Source: Enterobacteriaceae bacterium UBA3516 (GTDB lineage: Bacteria > Pseudomonadota > Gammaproteobacteria > Enterobacterales > Enterobacteriaceae). Taken from it: 14,403 nucleotides of DNA. Position 1 is the first letter of the stretch, and each line of letters opens with the position of its first letter. The notes beneath the pieces were generated by a model. It worked only from the letters and a program-made list of their open reading frames with translations, was not told the origin of the DNA and did no database searches. Positions 1 to 7,750 of this stretch are shown in pieces. The DNA is taken from the NCBI GenBank assembly GCA_002377245.1, contig DFPL01000218.1:1-14403 (forward strand), written 5' to 3'. Made by a program: the position numbers and the translations under genes.

Positions 1-755
1 TCCCAGTAAACGTTTTGCAGATCGCCGCTGTTGCTCCAGACGCGAACCACAAAGTTGATGGAAGAGGCGCCCAGTTCGTTCAGGCGCACCGTCATATCGC
101 GATCTTTCAAAATGCGATCGTCGGACTCAATAATCTCAGTCAGCAATCTTTTGACCAGATCGATATCCGAATCGTAAGCCACGCCAATAATAAACTCGTT
201 ACGACGCACCGGCTCGCGAGAGAAGTTGATGATATTCCCGGCAATAATTTTACCGTTAGGGATAACAATGATGCGGCCATCTGCGCTGCGCAGCGTGGTG
301 GAGAAGATTTGCACCTGCAACACGGTTCCTGCCACGCCACCCAGGTCAACATACTCACCAGAACGGAATGGACGGAAGGTCACCAGCAGCACCCCTGCCG
401 CGAGGTTGGACAGCGACCCCTGTAGCGCCAGACCAATGGCTAAACCCGCCGCACCCAGTACCGCGATCACCGATGCAGTTTGCACCCCGACTCGCCCCAG
501 AGCGGCAATCAGCGTGAAGGCAATGATGCCGTAGCGCACCAGTGCAGAGAGGAAATCCGCCACGGTGGCATCAATATGCCGTGCGCGCATCAATTTGTTT
601 ACGGTGTTTGAAATCATACGGGCAATGATCATACCCACGATGATGATGGCGATGGCGGCGACGATGTTAACAGCGTAACTCAGCAGCAACGCCTGGTTTG
701 TGACTAACCAGGACCCCGCATTGTTGATACTGTCGACGACGTTAAGATCTTCCAT
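1..755 (-). CDS. mscS: Small-conductance mechanosensitive channel MscS (3' end beyond window)
   Basis: MscS is the homoheptameric inner-membrane channel that opens under membrane tension and releases solutes during hypo-osmotic shock. Translating the minus strand from the ATG at 755 gives MEDLNVVDSINNAGSWL, nearly identical to the E. coli start, and AAGGA lies 7 nt upstream. The pore helix TM3 is recognisable as GLAIGLALQGSLSNLAAG, followed by the beta domain (FRPFRSGEYVDLGG) and the soluble vestibule domain. The window edge falls just after the codon matching E. coli Trp251, so about 35 C-terminal residues and the stop lie outside. No frameshift is seen in the visible 251 codons. It lies downstream of fbaA in the same direction, but the fbaA terminator separates them, so it probably has its own promoter. 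Confidence 0.96.
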   Translation of the reverse strand, partial: MEDLNVVDSINNAGSWLVTNQALLLSYAVNIVAAIAIIIVGMIIARMISNTVNKLMRARHIDATVADFLSALVRYGIIAFTLIAALGRVGVQTASVIAVLGAAGLAIGLALQGSLSNLAAGVLLVTFRPFRSGEYVDLGGVAGTVLQVQIFSTTLRSADGRIIVIPNGKIIAGNIINFSREPVRRNEFIIGVAYDSDIDLVKRLLTEIIESDDRILKDRDMTVRLNELGASSINFVVRVWSNSGDLQNVYW

Positions 756-844
756 TCTTCATTCCTTATGTTAATTCGTGCGGGAATATTCCAACCCGAC
801 GGTGGCGGACAGACTCCTAAAGGGTAAACAAAAAGCGGCATTTT

Positions 845-860
845 TGCCAAATGGATCACA
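845..860 (-). promoter_or_regulatory. Possible CRP half-conserved site upstream of mscS
   Basis: Read on the minus strand, TGTGA-N6-TGGCA preceded by AAA gives a well-conserved left CRP half and a weak right half. It lies about 90 bp upstream of the mscS start. This is a motif match only, with no mapped promoter to anchor it. Confidence 0.22.
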
Positions 861-890
861 TTTAGTAACCGCGCATGCCCTTGAACAACC

Positions 891-921
891 AATAAAAAAG
901 CCCGCACTTGAGGCGGGCTTT
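891..921 (-). terminator. Rho-independent terminator of the epd-pgk-fbaA operon
   Basis: On the minus strand AAAGCCCGC (921-913) pairs with GCGGGCTTT (905-897) around a 7-nt loop, and the T-run continues as TTTATT. It starts about 22 bp after the fbaA stop and ends the operon before mscS. Confidence 0.92.
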
Positions 922-942
922 AGGCGTAAGGGCTAACGCAGA

Positions 943-2022
943 TTACAGAACGTCAACCGCGTTCAGTTCTTTGAAAGCCTGCTCCAGACGGGTGATCATA
1001 GAGGTCTGAGCGGAACGCAGCCATACGCGCGGATCGTAGTATTTCTTGTTCGGCTGGTCTTCGCCTTTCGGGTTACCCAGCTGACCTTGCAGATACGCTT
1101 CGTTGGTTTTGTAGTAGTTCAGAATACCTTCCCAGGTCGCCCATTGGGTGTCGGTATCGATGTTCATTTTGATAACGCCGTAGCTTACGGAGTCTTTGAT
1201 TTCCTGAGCAGTAGAACCGGAACCGCCGTGGAACACGAAGTTCAGGCTGTTGTGCGGCAGGTTATGTTTCTTGCACACATATTCCTGAGAGTCGCGCAGG
1301 ATAGTCGGGGTCAGTTTCACGTTACCCGGCTTGTAAACGCCATGCACGTTACCGAAGGAAGCAGCGATGGTGAAGCGTGGGCTGATTGCGTTCAGTTTGG
1401 TGTAAGCGTAATCAACGTCTTCTGGCTGAGTGTACAGGGCAGAAGCGTCCATGTGGCTGTTGTCCACGCCGTCTTCTTCACCACCGGTGCAACCCAGTTC
1501 GATTTCCAGGGTCATGCCGATTTTCGCCATGCGCGCCAGGTACTTAGAGCTGATTTCGATGTTCTCTTCCAGAGACTCTTCAGACAGGTCGATCATGTGA
1601 GAAGAGAACAGTGGTTTGCCGTGAGCAGCAAAGTATTTTTCACCTGCGTCCAGCAGACCGTCGATCCACGGCAGCAGTTTCTTCGCGCAGTGGTCAGTGT
1701 GCAGAATAACCGGAACACCGTAGTGCTCAGCCATCTGGTGTACGTGATGCGCACCAGAGATAGCACCCAGGATTGCAGCGCCCTGAGGAACGTCGGTTTT
1801 GACGCCTTTACCGGCGATAAATGCAGCACCACCGTTGGAGAACTGAACGATAACCGGCGCTTTAACTTTGGCAGCGGTTTCCAGAACGGCGTTAATGGAA
1901 TCGGTACCCACGCAGTTAACTGCTGGCAGCGCAAAGTTGTTTTCTTTAGCTACCTGGAACACTTTCTGAACGTCATCACCAGTGATAACGCCCGGTTTTA
2001 CGAAATCAAAAATTTTAGACAT
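943..2022 (-). CDS. fbaA: Class II fructose-bisphosphate aldolase
   Basis: FbaA is the zinc-dependent cytosolic aldolase that reversibly splits fructose 1,6-bisphosphate into dihydroxyacetone phosphate and glyceraldehyde 3-phosphate. The 359-residue product has the E. coli length and aligns to it throughout. Class II hallmarks are visible: HTDHC with Asp110/His111, the GCTGGEEDG stretch with the catalytic Glu near 183, and zinc-ligand histidines in GNVHGVY (His227) and FHGGSGS (His265). Phosphate and substrate contacts lie in that loop and in KMNIDTD (285-291). AGGA sits about 9 nt before the ATG. It is the last gene of epd-pgk-fbaA, 99 nt after pgk, with a small hairpin between them. Confidence 0.98.
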   Translation of the reverse strand: MSKIFDFVKPGVITGDDVQKVFQVAKENNFALPAVNCVGTDSINAVLETAAKVKAPVIVQFSNGGAAFIAGKGVKTDVPQGAAILGAISGAHHVHQMAEHYGVPVILHTDHCAKKLLPWIDGLLDAGEKYFAAHGKPLFSSHMIDLSEESLEENIEISSKYLARMAKIGMTLEIELGCTGGEEDGVDNSHMDASALYTQPEDVDYAYTKLNAISPRFTIAASFGNVHGVYKPGNVKLTPTILRDSQEYVCKKHNLPHNSLNFVFHGGSGSTAQEIKDSVSYGVIKMNIDTDTQWATWEGILNYYKTNEAYLQGQLGNPKGEDQPNKKYYDPRVWLRSAQTSMITRLEQAFKELNAVDVL

Positions 2023-2094
2023 GTTTTCGAGTCCTGTTTCTGTATCTTCGACCGTTGGAAAAAAAGTTCGCGAGCTTAGCGCGCGCTGAAAATG

Positions 2095-2112
2095 GGGCAG
2101 GTTTCCCTGCCC
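2095..2112 (-). other. Intergenic GNRA hairpin between pgk and fbaA
   Basis: The minus-strand RNA would read GGGCAGG-GAAA-CCTGCCC: a 7-bp GC-rich stem closed by a GAAA tetraloop, starting 9 nt after the pgk stop. No T-run follows, so it is more likely an mRNA processing or stability element than a terminator. That role is inferred. Confidence 0.6.
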
Positions 2113-2121
2113 TTTAATTGC

Positions 2122-3285
2122 TTACTGCTTAGCGCGCTCTTCGAGCATAGCGACTGCTGGCAGCACTTTGCCTTCCACGAACTCGAGGAACGCACCGCCA
2201 CCAGTGGAGATGTAGGAAATTTTGTCAGCGATGCCGAACAGGTCGATCGCGGCCAGGGTGTCGCCACCGCCAGCGATGGAGAACGCGTCGCTGTCAGCGA
2301 TAGCGTTAGCGACGATTTCGGTACCTTTACGGAAGTTAGCGAATTCGAATACGCCAACCGGGCCGTTCCACAGAATGGTTTTTGCATTCTTCAGGATGGC
2401 AGCCAGTTTCTCAGCGGAAACGTCACCCAGGTCCAGAATCTGCTCTTCGTCTTTGATATCAGCAACAGATTTCAGGGTAGCGGTCGCAGTTTCAGAGAAC
2501 TCAGTAGCGACGCGCACATCTGTCGGGACCGGGATATCGCAGGTGGTCAGCAGACGTTTTGCTTCGTCGACCAGGTCCGCTTCGTACAGGGATTTACCGA
2601 CGTTGTGGCCTTGAGCAGCAACGAAGGTGTTGGCGATACCGCCACCAACGATCAGTTGGTCAGCGATTTTAGACAGAGAGTCCAGAACGGTCAGTTTGGT
2701 GGATACTTTAGAACCGCCAACGATAGCAACCATCGGACGAGCCGGTTCTTTCAGCGCTTTGCCCAGTGCTTCCAGTTCATCAGCCAGCAGCGGGCCAGCA
2801 CAAGCAACGTCAGCAAATTTACCGATACCATGAGTAGACGCCTGCGCACGGTGAGCGGTACCAAATGCATCCATCACGAATACGTCGCACAGCGCAGCGT
2901 ATTTCTTAGAGAGTGCTTCGTCGTCTTTCTTCTCGCCTTTGTTGAAGCGAACGTTTTCCAGAACAACCAGTTCGCCTGCAGCGACTTCAACGCCGTCCAG
3001 GTAGTCTTTAACCAGACGTACCGGGTTAGACAGTTTGTCTTTCAGGTAATTAACAACCGGCAGCAGAGAGAATTCTTCGTTGTACTCGCCTTCGGTCGGA
3101 CGACCCAGGTGGGAGGTAACCATCACTTTCGCACCCTGTTTCAGTGCCAGTTCAATGGTCGGCAGAGAAGCACGGATACGTGCATCGCTGGTCACTTTGC
3201 CATCTTTAACCGGTACGTTCAGATCCGCACGGATGAAAACGCGTTTACCTGCCAGATCCAGATCGGTCATCTTAATTACAGACAT
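2122..3285 (-). CDS. pgk: Phosphoglycerate kinase
   Basis: Pgk transfers the acyl phosphate of 1,3-bisphosphoglycerate to ADP, giving ATP and 3-phosphoglycerate. The 387-residue product has the usual family length. The N-terminal substrate-binding motif RADLNVP (residues 19-25) and the basic-patch motif TSHLGRP are present, as are the C-terminal nucleotide-binding motifs NGPVGVFE, GGGDTLAA and STGGGA. I start it at the ATG at 3285 (MSVIKMTDLDLAGK) because GAGAGG lies properly upstream and the known proteins begin there. The frame stays open to a GTG at 3333, but that would run back almost to the epd stop and add 16 residues not seen in the family. It is the middle gene of epd-pgk-fbaA, 49 nt after epd. 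Confidence 0.98.
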   Translation of the reverse strand: MSVIKMTDLDLAGKRVFIRADLNVPVKDGKVTSDARIRASLPTIELALKQGAKVMVTSHLGRPTEGEYNEEFSLLPVVNYLKDKLSNPVRLVKDYLDGVEVAAGELVVLENVRFNKGEKKDDEALSKKYAALCDVFVMDAFGTAHRAQASTHGIGKFADVACAGPLLADELEALGKALKEPARPMVAIVGGSKVSTKLTVLDSLSKIADQLIVGGGIANTFVAAQGHNVGKSLYEADLVDEAKRLLTTCDIPVPTDVRVATEFSETATATLKSVADIKDEEQILDLGDVSAEKLAAILKNAKTILWNGPVGVFEFANFRKGTEIVANAIADSDAFSIAGGGDTLAAIDLFGIADKISYISTGGGAFLEFVEGKVLPAVAMLEERAKQ

Positions 3286-3334
3286 GGTGAATCCTCTCAA
3301 TGATTCATAAAGTTTTGCGGGTGCAACGTACACC

Positions 3335-4354
3335 CTACCTGAAACCTTTGGCGGCCATCGCTAACGTCGTGTCCAGCATTCGGTTAGCAAAGCCCCATTC
3401 GTTATCGCACCACACCAGGGTTTTAATAAGGTGCGCACCACTGACCCGCGTCTGCGTGCCATCGACAATGGCACTATGCGGATCGTGGTTAAAATCAATT
3501 GAAACCAACGGTAATTCCGTATAGTCAACTATACCATGAAAAGTTCCACGTGCTGCTTTTTGCAGCAACCCGTTGACTTCACACGCTTTTACCGGAGTTT
3601 TGACCGTTACGCTCAGGTCAATTGCCGTCACGTTAATGGTGGGAACACGTACCGCAATCGCTTCAAAACGGTCATGAAATTGCGGAAAAATACGGGTAAT
3701 CCCCGCTGCCAGTTTCGTATCCACCGGGATAATCGATTGGCTGGCGGCGCGCGTCCGACGTAAATCCGGGTGGTAAGCATCAATCACCTGCTGATCGTGC
3801 ATCGCGGAGTGAATGGTGGTTACCGTCCCTGATTCGATGCTAAACGCATCATCAAGGAGCTTAATGACCGGAATAATACAGTTGGTCGTACAGGATGCGT
3901 TTGACACAATGCGGTCTTCGGCACGGAGCTGTTCTTCGTTAACGCCAAACACGACCGTCGCGTCGAGATCGTTGCTACCAGGGTGGGAGAAAAGCACTTT
4001 TTTTGCGCCAGCGGCCAGATGGGCTTCGCCATCGTCGCGGTTGCCGTAAACACCGGTGCAATCAAGCACCACATCGACGCCAAGCTCTCGCCAGGGTAAC
4101 TGCGCGATGTCGCGCTCATGCAAGATACGGATAGCATCATCGCCAATAAAGAGCTGTTCGCGCTCCTGATGCACATCCCATGCAAACCGCCCGTGGCTGG
4201 TGTCATACTTCAATAAATGCGCCATGCCTGCGGCATCGGCCAGTTCATTGATTGCCACCACGGTAACTTCCGCTCGTCGCCCGGATTCATATAAAGCACG
4301 AACCACATTGCGCCCGATGCGACCGAAGCCATTAATCGCTATGCGTACGGTCAT
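3335..4354 (-). CDS. epd: D-erythrose-4-phosphate dehydrogenase
   Basis: Epd oxidises D-erythrose 4-phosphate with NAD+ to 4-phosphoerythronate, the first step of the DXP-dependent pyridoxal phosphate pathway. It is a GAPDH-family enzyme of 339 residues, like E. coli Epd. Visible are the NAD-binding start INGFGRIGRN, the catalytic-cysteine motif SNASCTTNC (Cys near 155), HSAMHDQQ, and the WCDNEWGF C-terminal motif. The long-range match is to Epd rather than GapA: the N-terminal ALYESGRRAEVTVVAIN and the R-T-R-A-A-S-Q-S stretch are Epd-type. AGGAGA lies directly upstream of the ATG. It is promoter-proximal in epd-pgk-fbaA. In K-12 several other genes precede it; here tktA is the next gene upstream. 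Confidence 0.97.
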   Translation of the reverse strand: MTVRIAINGFGRIGRNVVRALYESGRRAEVTVVAINELADAAGMAHLLKYDTSHGRFAWDVHQEREQLFIGDDAIRILHERDIAQLPWRELGVDVVLDCTGVYGNRDDGEAHLAAGAKKVLFSHPGSNDLDATVVFGVNEEQLRAEDRIVSNASCTTNCIIPVIKLLDDAFSIESGTVTTIHSAMHDQQVIDAYHPDLRRTRAASQSIIPVDTKLAAGITRIFPQFHDRFEAIAVRVPTINVTAIDLSVTVKTPVKACEVNGLLQKAARGTFHGIVDYTELPLVSIDFNHDPHSAIVDGTQTRVSGAHLIKTLVWCDNEWGFANRMLDTTLAMAAKGFR

Positions 4355-4474
4355 AGATCTCCTGCCAGGTAACCCATACTGAAGTGGCTAACAGAGTAAT
4401 GCAGCAACCTTCAGAGGGGAATCCTCGCCTGTCACAAACTGCAACTGATTGATTACTTGTCGAACATTTAAACA

Positions 4475-4490
4475 ACTGAAACGCTTCAGC
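4475..4490 (-). promoter_or_regulatory. Cra (FruR) operator upstream of epd
   Basis: The minus strand reads GCTGAAGCGTTTCAGT, one base away from the strong Cra core TGAAWCGNTTCA. Cra and CRP control of epd-pgk-fbaA is established in E. coli. A -10-like TATTCT lies at 4497-4492 and would put the start near 4485, inside this site, which fits repression. The matching -35 is poor. Confidence 0.75.
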
Positions 4491-4547
4491 TAGAATAAGC
4501 CAAACGCGGAATAAAAGGAATCAGCGCCCGGCGCAGACCGCCATTTA

Positions 4548-4563
4548 TCTGACATACATCACA
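4548..4563 (-). promoter_or_regulatory. CRP site upstream of epd
   Basis: The sequence TCTGA-N6-TCACA differs from the TGTGA-N6-TCACA consensus at one position. Its centre (4555.5) is about 70 bp upstream of the candidate epd start near 4485, an acceptable class I position. Activation by cAMP-CRP is inferred from E. coli. Confidence 0.6.
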
Positions 4564-4589
4564 CTTTCAACGCAAAACGCCGCAAACTT

Positions 4590-4605
4590 ATTCCAGTTCT
4601 GGAAT
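4590..4605. repeat. Inverted repeat between the epd control region and the tktA terminator
   Basis: ATTCCAG-TT-CTGGAAT is a perfect inverted repeat with 7-bp arms. It lies 27 bp beyond the CRP site and 17 bp before the tktA terminator poly-A (plus strand). I do not recognise it as a known operator. Confidence 0.5.
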
Positions 4606-4621
4606 TTCACTCAGCCTTCAG

Positions 4622-4654
4622 ACAAAAAAAACGGGCCGCCTGAGCGACCCGTTT
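4622..4654 (-). terminator. Rho-independent terminator of tktA
   Basis: The minus strand gives AACGGGTCGC-TCAG-GCGGCCCGTT and then a run of eight T. The 10-bp stem includes one G-U pair that becomes a C-A mismatch on the plus strand, so the hairpin is specific to tktA transcription. It begins about 17 bp after the tktA stop. Confidence 0.93.
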
Positions 4655-4671
4655 TCATCATGTCATCGACA

Positions 4672-6663
4672 TTACAGCAGTGCTTTTGCTTTCGCGACTA
4701 CGTTGTCGACAGTGAAACCGAACTCTTCGAACAACTGCTCAGCCGGTGCAGACTCACCGAAGGTGGTCATGCCCACGATCGCGCCGTTCAGGCCCACGTA
4801 TTTGAACCAGTAGTCAGCGATTCCCGCTTCCACCGCCACGCGCGCAGAAACGGCTTTCGGCAGCACGGACTCACGGTAAGCCGCATCCTGCTTGTCGAAC
4901 GCGTCGGTGGACGGCATGGAGACCACGCGCACCTTCACGCCTTCGGCAGTCAGTTTCTCGTAAGCGGCAACCGCCAGCTCAACTTCTGAGCCGGTGGCGA
5001 TGAAGATAATCTCCGGCTGACCGTTGCTGTCTTTCAGCACATAGCCGCCACGGGCCACGTTGGCCAGCTGCTCCGCAGTACGCTCCTGCTGCGCCAGGTT
5101 CTGACGGGACAGAATCAGCGCGGTCGGGCCGTCGGCACGCTCAACGCCATATTTCCACGCCACGGCCGATTCCACCTGGTCACACGGACGCCATGTGGAC
5201 ATGTTCGGGGTCACGCGCAGAGAAGCCACCTGCTCTACCGGCTGGTGCGTCGGGCCGTCTTCGCCCAGACCGATGGAGTCGTGGGTGTAGACCAGCACCT
5301 GACGCTGTTTCATCAGCGCCGCCATACGCACCGCGTTACGGGCATATTCCACGAACATCAGGAAGGTGGAGGTGTATGGCAGGAAGCCGCCGTGCAGGGA
5401 GATACCGTTGGCAATCGCGGTCATACCGAACTCGCGCACACCGTAGTGGATGTAGTTACCCGCAGCATCTTCGTTAATCGCTTTCGAGCCGGACCAGATG
5501 GTCAGGTTGCTTGGCGCCAGATCAGCGGAGCCGCCGAGGAATTCCGGGAGCCACGGGCCAAAGGCTTCAATCGCGTTCTGCGACGCTTTACGGCTGGCGA
5601 TTTTGGACGGATTCGCCTGCAGGTTCGCGATGAACTCGCTTGCTTTGGCGTCAAAATCAGACGGCATTTCACCGTTCATGCGACGGGTGAATTCTGCGGC
5701 CAGCTCCGGGAAGGCTTTCGCATAGGCGGCGAATTTCTCGTTCCACGCGGACTCTTTCGCCTGACCGGCTTCTTTCGCATCCCACTGGGCATAGATTTCA
5801 GACGGGATTTCAAACGCCGGGTGTTTCCAGCCGAGCTGTTCGCGGGTCAGGGCGATTTCCGCATCACCCAGCGGTGCGCCGTGGGAGTCGTGGGTACCCT
5901 GTTTGTTCGGGGAGCCGAAGCCGATGATGGTTTTGCACATCAGCAGGGACGGTTTGTCGGTGACGGCTTTTGCCGCTTCGACTGCCGCTTTAATGGCGTC
6001 CGCATTGTGACCGTCCACGCCGCGCACCACGTGCCAGCCGTAGGCTTCAAAGCGCTTCGCGGTGTCATCGGTGAACCAGCCTTCAACATGGCCGTCGATG
6101 GAGATGCCGTTGTCATCATAGAACGCCACCAGTTTGCCCAGCTTCAGGGTACCGGCCAGGGAGCACACTTCGTGGGAGATACCTTCCATCATGCAGCCGT
6201 CGCCCATAAAGGCATAGGTGCTGTGGTCAACGATGTCGTGACCCGGACGGTTGAACTGTGCGGCCAGCGTTTTTTCCGCAATCGCCATACCCACGGCATT
6301 CGCAATGCCCTGCCCCAGCGGCCCGGTGGTGGTTTCGACACCTGCGGTATAGCCCACTTCCGGGTGACCCGGGGTTTTCGAGTGCAGCTGACGGAAGTTT
6401 TTCAGTTCTTCAATCGGCAGATCGTAACCGGTGAGGTGCAGCAGGCTGTAAATCAGCATCGAGCCGTGGCCGTTGGACAGCACGAAGCGGTCACGATCTG
6501 CCCATGCCGGGTTCTGTGGGTTATGGTTCAGGAAATCACGCCACAGGACTTCGGCGATGTCAGCCATACCCATCGGGGCACCCGGGTGACCGGATTTGGC
6601 TTTCTGTACCGCGTCCATGCTCAGCGCACGAATGGCATTGGCAAGCTCTTTACGTGAGGACAT
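4672..6663 (-). CDS. tktA: Transketolase 1
   Basis: TktA is a thiamine-diphosphate enzyme that moves two-carbon ketol units between pentose phosphate pathway sugars and makes erythrose 4-phosphate. The 663-residue length equals E. coli TktA. The TPP/Mg motif runs from GDGCMMEG (about 154-161) to the conserved Asn in YDDNG (185). The N-terminal SGHPGAPMGMA, the HSKTPGHPE substrate loop and the middle-domain motif YGVREFGM with the catalytic Glu are present, as is EDGPTHQP. GGAG lies 5 nt before the ATG. The paralogue TktB is close in sequence, but the position next to loiP and epd points to tktA. It has its own promoter and terminator. Confidence 0.97.
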   Translation of the reverse strand: MSSRKELANAIRALSMDAVQKAKSGHPGAPMGMADIAEVLWRDFLNHNPQNPAWADRDRFVLSNGHGSMLIYSLLHLTGYDLPIEELKNFRQLHSKTPGHPEVGYTAGVETTTGPLGQGIANAVGMAIAEKTLAAQFNRPGHDIVDHSTYAFMGDGCMMEGISHEVCSLAGTLKLGKLVAFYDDNGISIDGHVEGWFTDDTAKRFEAYGWHVVRGVDGHNADAIKAAVEAAKAVTDKPSLLMCKTIIGFGSPNKQGTHDSHGAPLGDAEIALTREQLGWKHPAFEIPSEIYAQWDAKEAGQAKESAWNEKFAAYAKAFPELAAEFTRRMNGEMPSDFDAKASEFIANLQANPSKIASRKASQNAIEAFGPWLPEFLGGSADLAPSNLTIWSGSKAINEDAAGNYIHYGVREFGMTAIANGISLHGGFLPYTSTFLMFVEYARNAVRMAALMKQRQVLVYTHDSIGLGEDGPTHQPVEQVASLRVTPNMSTWRPCDQVESAVAWKYGVERADGPTALILSRQNLAQQERTAEQLANVARGGYVLKDSNGQPEIIFIATGSEVELAVAAYEKLTAEGVKVRVVSMPSTDAFDKQDAAYRESVLPKAVSARVAVEAGIADYWFKYVGLNGAIVGMTTFGESAPAEQLFEEFGFTVDNVVAKAKALL

Positions 6664-6719
6664 TTTGACTCCAGATCGGACTGTTAAAGGCCATGCCCGG
6701 AACGACTTGACTACAGCGC

Positions 6720-6749
6720 GTTATGGGCTACGCCGGAAAAAAGTGCCAA
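6720..6749 (-). promoter_or_regulatory. Predicted sigma-70 promoter of tktA
   Basis: The minus strand has TTGGCA (6749-6744), an 18-bp spacer and CATAAC (6725-6720). The start would lie near 6713, about 50 nt before the tktA ATG. The -35 is good and the -10 is moderate. Confidence 0.45.
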
Positions 6750-6944
6750 CAATGTAACCCAAGCGGCAAGTCATGTACATGGAGCATCCTTTTGACGATT
6801 AAGAAATCTCTGGAAGCTGCTCGCACGTTGCGCAATGGACTCGCCCGCTTATCGTTCTATTCTTTATACTTATGCATCTGCACCGGTTCGATTGTTACTG
6901 GCGCATTATCAGAATTATGAATCAACCTGCGTGGAAGATAAGAG

Positions 6945-7703
6945 ATGAAAATTCGCCCGGCTTTGCTTGCTTTGGCTACCGCCACCCTACTGGCAGGTTG
7001 CCAGAACATGGACTCTAACGGTTTCCTGAGTTCAGGTGCCGAAGCTTTTCAGGCATACAACCTGAGTGATGAACAGGTGAAAACCTTGAGTGATGAAGCC
7101 TGTAAGCAGACGGACAGTAAAGCCACCATTGCCCCTGCCAGCAGTGAATACAGCCAACGTCTCGCTAAAATCGCCAACGCCCTCGGCGACAACATCAACG
7201 GACAGCCGGTGAACTACAAGGTCTATGTGGCCAAAGATGTTAACGCCTTCGCCATGGCTAACGGCTGCATCCGCGTCTATAGCGGACTGATGGATATGAT
7301 GAATGATAACGAAGTCGAGGCGGTGATTGGTCACGAGATGGGCCACGTCGCGCTCGGTCACGTGAAGAAAGGCATGCAGGTCGCATTAGGCACTAACGCA
7401 GTACGTGCAGCCGCCGCATCAGCGGGGGGTGTGGTTGGCAACCTATCCCAATCGCAACTGGGTGCGCTGGGTGAGAAACTGGTGAATTCGCAGTTCTCGC
7501 AGCGTCAGGAGTCCGAAGCGGATGATTATTCCTATGATTTGTTGCGCAAACGTGGCATCAGCCCGCTGGGACTGGCAACCAGCTTCGAGAAGTTAGCAAA
7601 ACTGGAACAGGGTCGTCAGAGCTCTATGTTTGACGATCATCCGGCTTCAGCCGCGCGTGCGCAACACGTTCGCGACAGACTGGCCGCTGACGGGATTAAA
7701 TAA
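6945..7703 (+). CDS. loiP: Outer-membrane lipoprotein metalloprotease LoiP (YggG, M48 family)
   Basis: LoiP is a zinc metalloprotease anchored in the outer membrane, induced by low osmolarity in E. coli and linked there to BepA (YfgC). The 252-residue product matches E. coli LoiP in length and along its sequence. It starts with a lipoprotein signal peptide ending in LAGC (lipobox, lipidated Cys19). The catalytic motif HEMGH is at 130-134, and the third zinc ligand is probably Glu191 in SEADDYSYDLL, the usual M48 spacing. GGAAG lies 7 nt before the ATG. A TATACT -10-like hexamer at 6865-6870 may belong to its promoter, but I found no convincing -35. It is divergent from tktA and convergent with speA. 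Confidence 0.96.
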   Translation: MKIRPALLALATATLLAGCQNMDSNGFLSSGAEAFQAYNLSDEQVKTLSDEACKQTDSKATIAPASSEYSQRLAKIANALGDNINGQPVNYKVYVAKDVNAFAMANGCIRVYSGLMDMMNDNEVEAVIGHEMGHVALGHVKKGMQVALGTNAVRAAAASAGGVVGNLSQSQLGALGEKLVNSQFSQRQESEADDYSYDLLRKRGISPLGLATSFEKLAKLEQGRQSSMFDDHPASAARAQHVRDRLAADGIK

Positions 7704-7708
7704 AGGAA

Positions 7709-7743
7709 ACCGCGCCGGAGGTGTTTGCCGCCTCCGGCGCGGT
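7709..7743. terminator. Bidirectional terminator between loiP and speA
   Basis: The arms ACCGCGCCGGAGG (7709-7721) and CCTCCGGCGCGGT (7731-7743) form a perfect 13-bp stem around a 9-nt loop. It fills almost all of the 47-bp gap between the convergent stops. Neither side has a long T-run, but the stem is very stable and can serve both genes. Confidence 0.8.
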
Positions 7744-7750
7744 GGCTTAT

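Noticed and set aside
1087..2079. 330-codon plus-strand frame opposite fbaA
   Set aside because: It is an antisense shadow; FbaA on the minus strand is unambiguous.
2092..3303. 403-codon plus-strand frame opposite pgk
   Set aside because: It is an antisense shadow of pgk; the composition (rich in F, Q, R, V) is that of reverse-complemented glycolytic codons.
3319..3335. GGGTG/CACCC hairpin at the epd-pgk junction
   Set aside because: The stem is only 5 bp with no T-run, so it is not a credible terminator or processing site on this evidence.
5245..6657. 470-codon plus-strand frame opposite tktA
   Set aside because: It is the antisense shadow of a high-GC, strongly codon-biased gene; the minus strand clearly encodes transketolase.
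6723..6920. 65-codon plus-strand frame in the tktA-loiP gap
   Set aside because: It starts within the predicted tktA -10 region, has no good ribosome-binding site, and its cysteine-rich product resembles nothing I know.
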